Origin: Piper betle
Lineage: Eukaryota; Streptophyta; Magnoliopsida; Piperales; Piperaceae
Assembly (NCBI GenBank): GCA_033002965.1
Contig: JAURVB010000852.1
Span: 124,001-188,000 of the forward strand
DNA length: 64,000 nucleotides
Direction of reading: 5' to 3'
The notes under the pieces are model-generated. The model saw nothing but the letters and a program-made list of their open reading frames with translations. It did not search any database and had not been told where the DNA came from. The translations under genes were made by a program, and so were the position numbers. Positions 60,601-64,000 of this stretch are shown here, piece by piece (the stretch's first letter is position 1; the number at the start of each line of letters is the position of its first letter).

Positions 60601-61500
60601 GCCAACTCATCTGATCATAAGCCTTAGCCATATTAGTCATATTTATGTTTAAGGCAACTCATGCATTTTAGTTATTTTTTGTACTAATCGTTTTCAAACA
60701 TTCATGAGCCAGAATTATATCATCACCAATTTGTCTTCCCGAAATAAAATCCATTTAATTCCCTAACAAACACTTATCTAAGGATAATTTAAGTCTATTC
60801 GCTAACAGTTTGGTCTAAAGTCATTAACACTCTTTGGAGAAACTGTTTTTCGAACCGGAAGCAACAAAGTGTGGTTAATTTGAAAGACAAAATCTTAGTA
60901 AGAAAAAACTTCTGAATGGCATAAGGATATCATTTTTAATAATGGGCCAACAACTTTGAAAAACTCTGCTGTAAATCCATCCCATCCCGGAGCCTTCCAC
61001 TTTTTAACACTCCCAACAATATCCTCCACTTCGCTCTATCTGCGGAATATTCACTGGCATCATATTATCATGCTCACATTTGACCTTATTTTCAATTAAA
61101 TTCGAAGACAACAAATTATTAATAAATCTACTATTTACCCAAATTAATTATTTTACCCCATTCATCAACAAAACATTGAGGAATATTTGCAACTCCCACT
61201 ATTTTTAGCCTAGCTTTTCTTTCCCTTAGCGCTTTATGGAAAAAGTAATTAGTAGCCACTTGCATCTAATTTGACTTGATTTAAATAAAACTTAATTAAT
61301 AAAGCATTCAATAGTAGTAACTCACACACAAACACCAACCTCACGACCCTTACTATTTTTTTCATGACACCGAGAACGCTAATATTAGCTCTCATATTTT
61401 GTTGATGTAACTTTTTATTCAAACAACTATTCAAGGCTCCTAGAACTCCTTCCTTGAAGTCATAATACATTTGTGTTAACTCCACGAGAAATTGAACAAA
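57700..61500 (-). pseudogene. LINE (non-LTR retrotransposon) ORF2 remnant
   Basis: Read on the minus strand, pieces occur in LINE order, with stops and frame changes. WKAPGWDGFTAEFF lies near 60990 and NMAKAYDQMSW near 60620. GIRQGDPTSPIF (RT) is near 60120. RSRITGWEAYFLSRAGK and MSCFRIPKK are at 59690-59800, and GGLGIRKLDKFNELLL near 59110. 58593-58886 has GQFSVKQAL, 58085-58618 a zinc-binding RT tail (CPLCLNCYESTVYIFTDCALA), and 57793-58050 an RNase H-like QESELVAVCEAFQF. Endonuclease and ORF1 are absent, so the copy is 5' truncated near 61500. About 530 bp of foreign AT-rich DNA (59130-59665) replaces part of the RT thumb. No poly(A) tail was seen. Confidence 0.85.
59206..59634. repeat. 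Pair of about 125-bp direct repeats inside the LINE remnant
   Basis: 59206-59330 and 59512-59634 share TA(A/C)TACCTACTAGG-like starts, TTTAATT-AATTAAT-TTTTTTAAA and CATTA-TTTATAC-TTGG segments, 306 bp apart. The size would suit a TRIM-type miniature LTR element, but TG...CA ends and a target duplication are not visible. A diverged tandem duplication is the alternative. Confidence 0.5.
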
Positions 61501-61586
61501 AAGTTGCACTACAGAAGTTTGGCCTATTCGACAATGTCACAATTGACTAATGACCCTACCATTCGTTTATATTTTTGTGGAAAAAG

Positions 61587-61738
61587 ATTTATCTATCGAA
61601 ACAATACCCTTATTGATCTATTAACAACAAGTAGATTCACGCTAAAGGAATTAGTAATGTTTCAAGAGAAATTGGTACACAAAGTCATGGATACACGTCT
61701 TAATAATGGTATTAGTGGCCAACCCATGATGGATGGTT
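61587..61738 (+). pseudogene. rpoC1: Plastid rpoC1 fragment in nuclear DNA (NUPT)
   Basis: The frame reads [15 protein letters not shown], then [16 protein letters not shown] and [11 protein letters not shown]. This matches the plastid RNA polymerase beta' subunit segment known as [43 protein letters not shown] apart from scattered changes. Only about 50 codons match; the frame before it (from 61492) and after it does not. Plastid-encoded rpoC1 transcribes plastid genes, whereas this copy is an inert transferred piece. It lies between the LINE remnant and an LTR fragment. Confidence 0.85.
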
Positions 61739-61807
61739 TTGTACTCCCCCATCCATAAAAGGAATAGGAAAGGAACATCTAGAATTATTTTAAATTTAAA
61801 GTGTATT

Positions 61808-62800
61808 TGTAACACCCTGATTTAAATTCACCTAACGACCAAATAAAAAATATTACGATCGAGTAGAGTCATATTTAAAGTTGTTGGCCAATAAAACTCG
61901 ATCAATAAAATAGATCAACACAACCCCGTTTGGTGTCATGAGAATGAAATATATTGTTAAATATACGTCAAAACACATCAAATATAAATAAAAGTAAAAA
62001 CAAAATAATAGTGATGAGCTCAAATGTGTATAATGTTTATCTATTCTCCCATTAAAGTCGACTCAAGATTTCAAGACCTACATATATAATATGAAAAACG
62101 TCAGTAACGAGTGTTACCGGTCCAAAAAATAACTAAAGGAAACTGACAAATAGGTATCCCATTACGCACAAAAATTGATGAATATTCAGAATTGCCTCAT
62201 ACTAGACGATAAGCAAACATACTTAAATAAGTGTCGCCTTGTATGCACGACTTATGTTTATATTCATACATACAACACTTACGCCCTCACATCTTCCATA
62301 TTTTACCTGTCATGATACTCGAGTGGCAAAAGGAACAGTTAAGTTAATACCACAGATTTTGAAAATATGTTACGTTACGTAGTACCCTCATACACCGCAC
62401 TACATCAAGTGAAAGAGTACTAGTGTGGTTCATACATATCTCCATACACCTCACTCTCTTATTCGTGAAATTCATAAAAATACGTGTACTTATATAATAG
62501 GTTTAGGGAAGAGGCTTATATCATATATTTCTGGAGCTTCGGTTCGAAAACCAACAAAGGATCTCTTCCTTGTAGTTTTACTAAACATGTGTAAAAACAC
62601 AGCGAAATAGCCCAACATCAGAGGGATCCAATAAAACACCGCCGATGTCATCCTACATCTAAAATACGATTATACTCTACACGTAGGGAGTCAAGCAGAA
62701 ATGGAGAATATAAGTAACGGTAAGGGCTTTACTTGCTTATAGTTTATCTAGTGTGGACCAGTAGTCGTTTCAAGAGAACTCAATCCAAAACAATTTAAGA
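61808..62800 (-). repeat. Ty3 LTR fragment C4a (inner end)
   Basis: It starts TGTAACACCCTG at 61808. 62090-62140 matches AACGTCAGTAACGAGTGTTACCGG of element B. 62480-62640 matches the TATA/R region and the TCCAATAAAACACC-like block. Heavily changed. The outer end is not attached. Confidence 0.65.
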
Positions 62801-62819
62801 ATATGAGTATGAGGCCCAG

Positions 62820-64000
62820 ATGGTCATCGACCTTGTTATGGAGGTTGAGTATGCATGACATGTATATGATAGTTTCAGTTATGATAGAGTAAAACATGAT
62901 TTATTAGTGTATACATAAGGTATACAAATGATTTTTCTTGTGGGTTAGCCAGGGTTTTAGGCTTAGAGATTTAGGCCATTGCAGCATTTAATATCCATTT
63001 AGGATTTTTAGGGTATTTCATTTGCATACAACATAGGAATTTTGGATCACTGGATTGTGCCCCTATGGGCCCAACTTGATTGAGTTCAAAGTTCGAGACC
63101 CATTTAGCCTTCTTGTCTTTATTTCTACCTATAGAGTCACTTTTAGGACTCGAGTCAGTTTCGACTTTGGACGGTCTCGATCCGAGCTTTCCGTCCATAT
63201 GTATATTGTATATACCTATAAGGTGGGTCCCATTGGACCACAAGTTGTTGGACGTTCAAATCATGCCATGTGGCAAGATCTGAGCCATCCACATCAACCC
63301 TAATTTTATCTCATTTATATTTTAAACATTTCCATTGATTTTTAGAGTTACACCTCTAGCGCCGCCACCACTTTGGCCCTCTGCCTAGGAGAACCCTCCT
63401 ATCCTCCGGCCACCAAATCGATACAGCCGTGACCACCTCGCAGTTGGCTATCCGTTTGTACCCACCATAGCCATCGGTGCCACCACAGTGGCTACCGACA
63501 ACAATGTGCTTCCAGTTGATTTCCGCCGCCGCCGCCACCGGTTGGGCCATTTTTAACGCCGGCGAGCTTCCTTCGGCGGATCCGACCACTCACATAGCTC
63601 CATCTTGCCTAGTTCTCCATTTTGAGACAACCCGCGGCCACCACCAAGGCCACGATCACCACCGACCACGTTGCCGCACCTGGTGGCAATACCGCCACTT
63701 CCTGGCGATTTTTTGGCCAGCTTGTGGCAAGACACCTTTGATTGTCACCATCAACACCTCCGCCATGATGCCCCCTGTCAATCTCGATCGGCAGTGACCC
63801 CAATCGCACCGCCGTCAACGTTTTTGGCAATGCACACTAGCCGCTCCGTCCTACCCGTTTGCCTTGTTCACGCCCGTGCTTTGCTGGCCGCGTTTGCATC
63901 CCCCTAGCCTTACCTGAGTCCACCTAGTCATGCCCAAGTTCGCTTGGCCATGCTGAATCTGTGTCCATCATGTCCTCCCAGTCAACCCGGCCCATTTTAC
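62820..64000 (+). repeat. Ty3 LTR fragment C4b, inverted relative to C4a; runs off the window
   Basis: Read on the minus strand it aligns with 51960-52960 of C2: CCCAACTTGATTGAGTT near 63070 and the stretch TATAGAGTCACTTTTA near 63130, then a GC-rich block at 63360-64000. It therefore points the opposite way to C4a, C1, C2 and C3. ORFs in the GC-rich part are compositional. Confidence 0.65.

Overview
The window is plant nuclear DNA from a flowering plant. It shows AT-rich intergenic sequence, GT-AG introns, Ty1/copia and Ty3 LTR retrotransposons, CACTA and hAT DNA transposons, a LINE, a plastid-derived fragment, and plant-specific gene families (class II HD-Zip, xyloglucan endotransglucosylase/hydrolase). 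The species cannot be resolved from the sequence. Mobile elements and their debris fill most of the 64 kb; only three genes look intact.

Layout. 1-5826: AT-rich intergenic DNA with microsatellites and a small TIR element (1539-2018). 5827-9404 and 10079-15350: two related copia elements, both full of stops; the first carries a Ty3 integrase-chromodomain remnant. 16532-16903: a CACTA-type MITE with a CAT target duplication; 18550-19700: a decayed CACTA transposase. 19870-20918 (minus): a three-exon class II HD-Zip gene. 24650-29668: a partial Ty3 element with a 3 kb LTR. 29669-34056: mostly empty, with one promoter-like stretch. 34158-35440 and 37913-39430 (plus): a tandem XTH pair, the first a pseudogene and the second intact. 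40437-40841 (minus): an intronless TMEM234-like membrane protein gene, tail to tail with the intact XTH gene. 41010-54675: a nest of related long-LTR Ty3 fragments, into which a younger Ty3 element (43163-50818, target duplication TAAGG) has inserted. 55484-57106: an hAT-like element that contains a piece of one of those LTRs. 57700-61500 (minus): a ruined LINE. About 61587-61738: a fragment of plastid rpoC1. 61808-64000: two LTR fragments in opposite orientation.

Gene function. The intact XTH is a secreted cell-wall enzyme, the HD-Zip protein a nuclear transcription factor and the TMEM234-like protein a small membrane protein. They form no operon or pathway. The most unusual material is in the mobile elements: a Ty3 element with an almost continuous Gag-RT-RNase H frame that lacks protease and almost all of integrase and reads into its own truncated LTR; a copia element carrying Ty3 integrase; an hAT element carrying LTR sequence; and a roughly 110-bp tandem repeat with poly(A)-like signals between two convergent genes. 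I see no clearly new multi-gene system.
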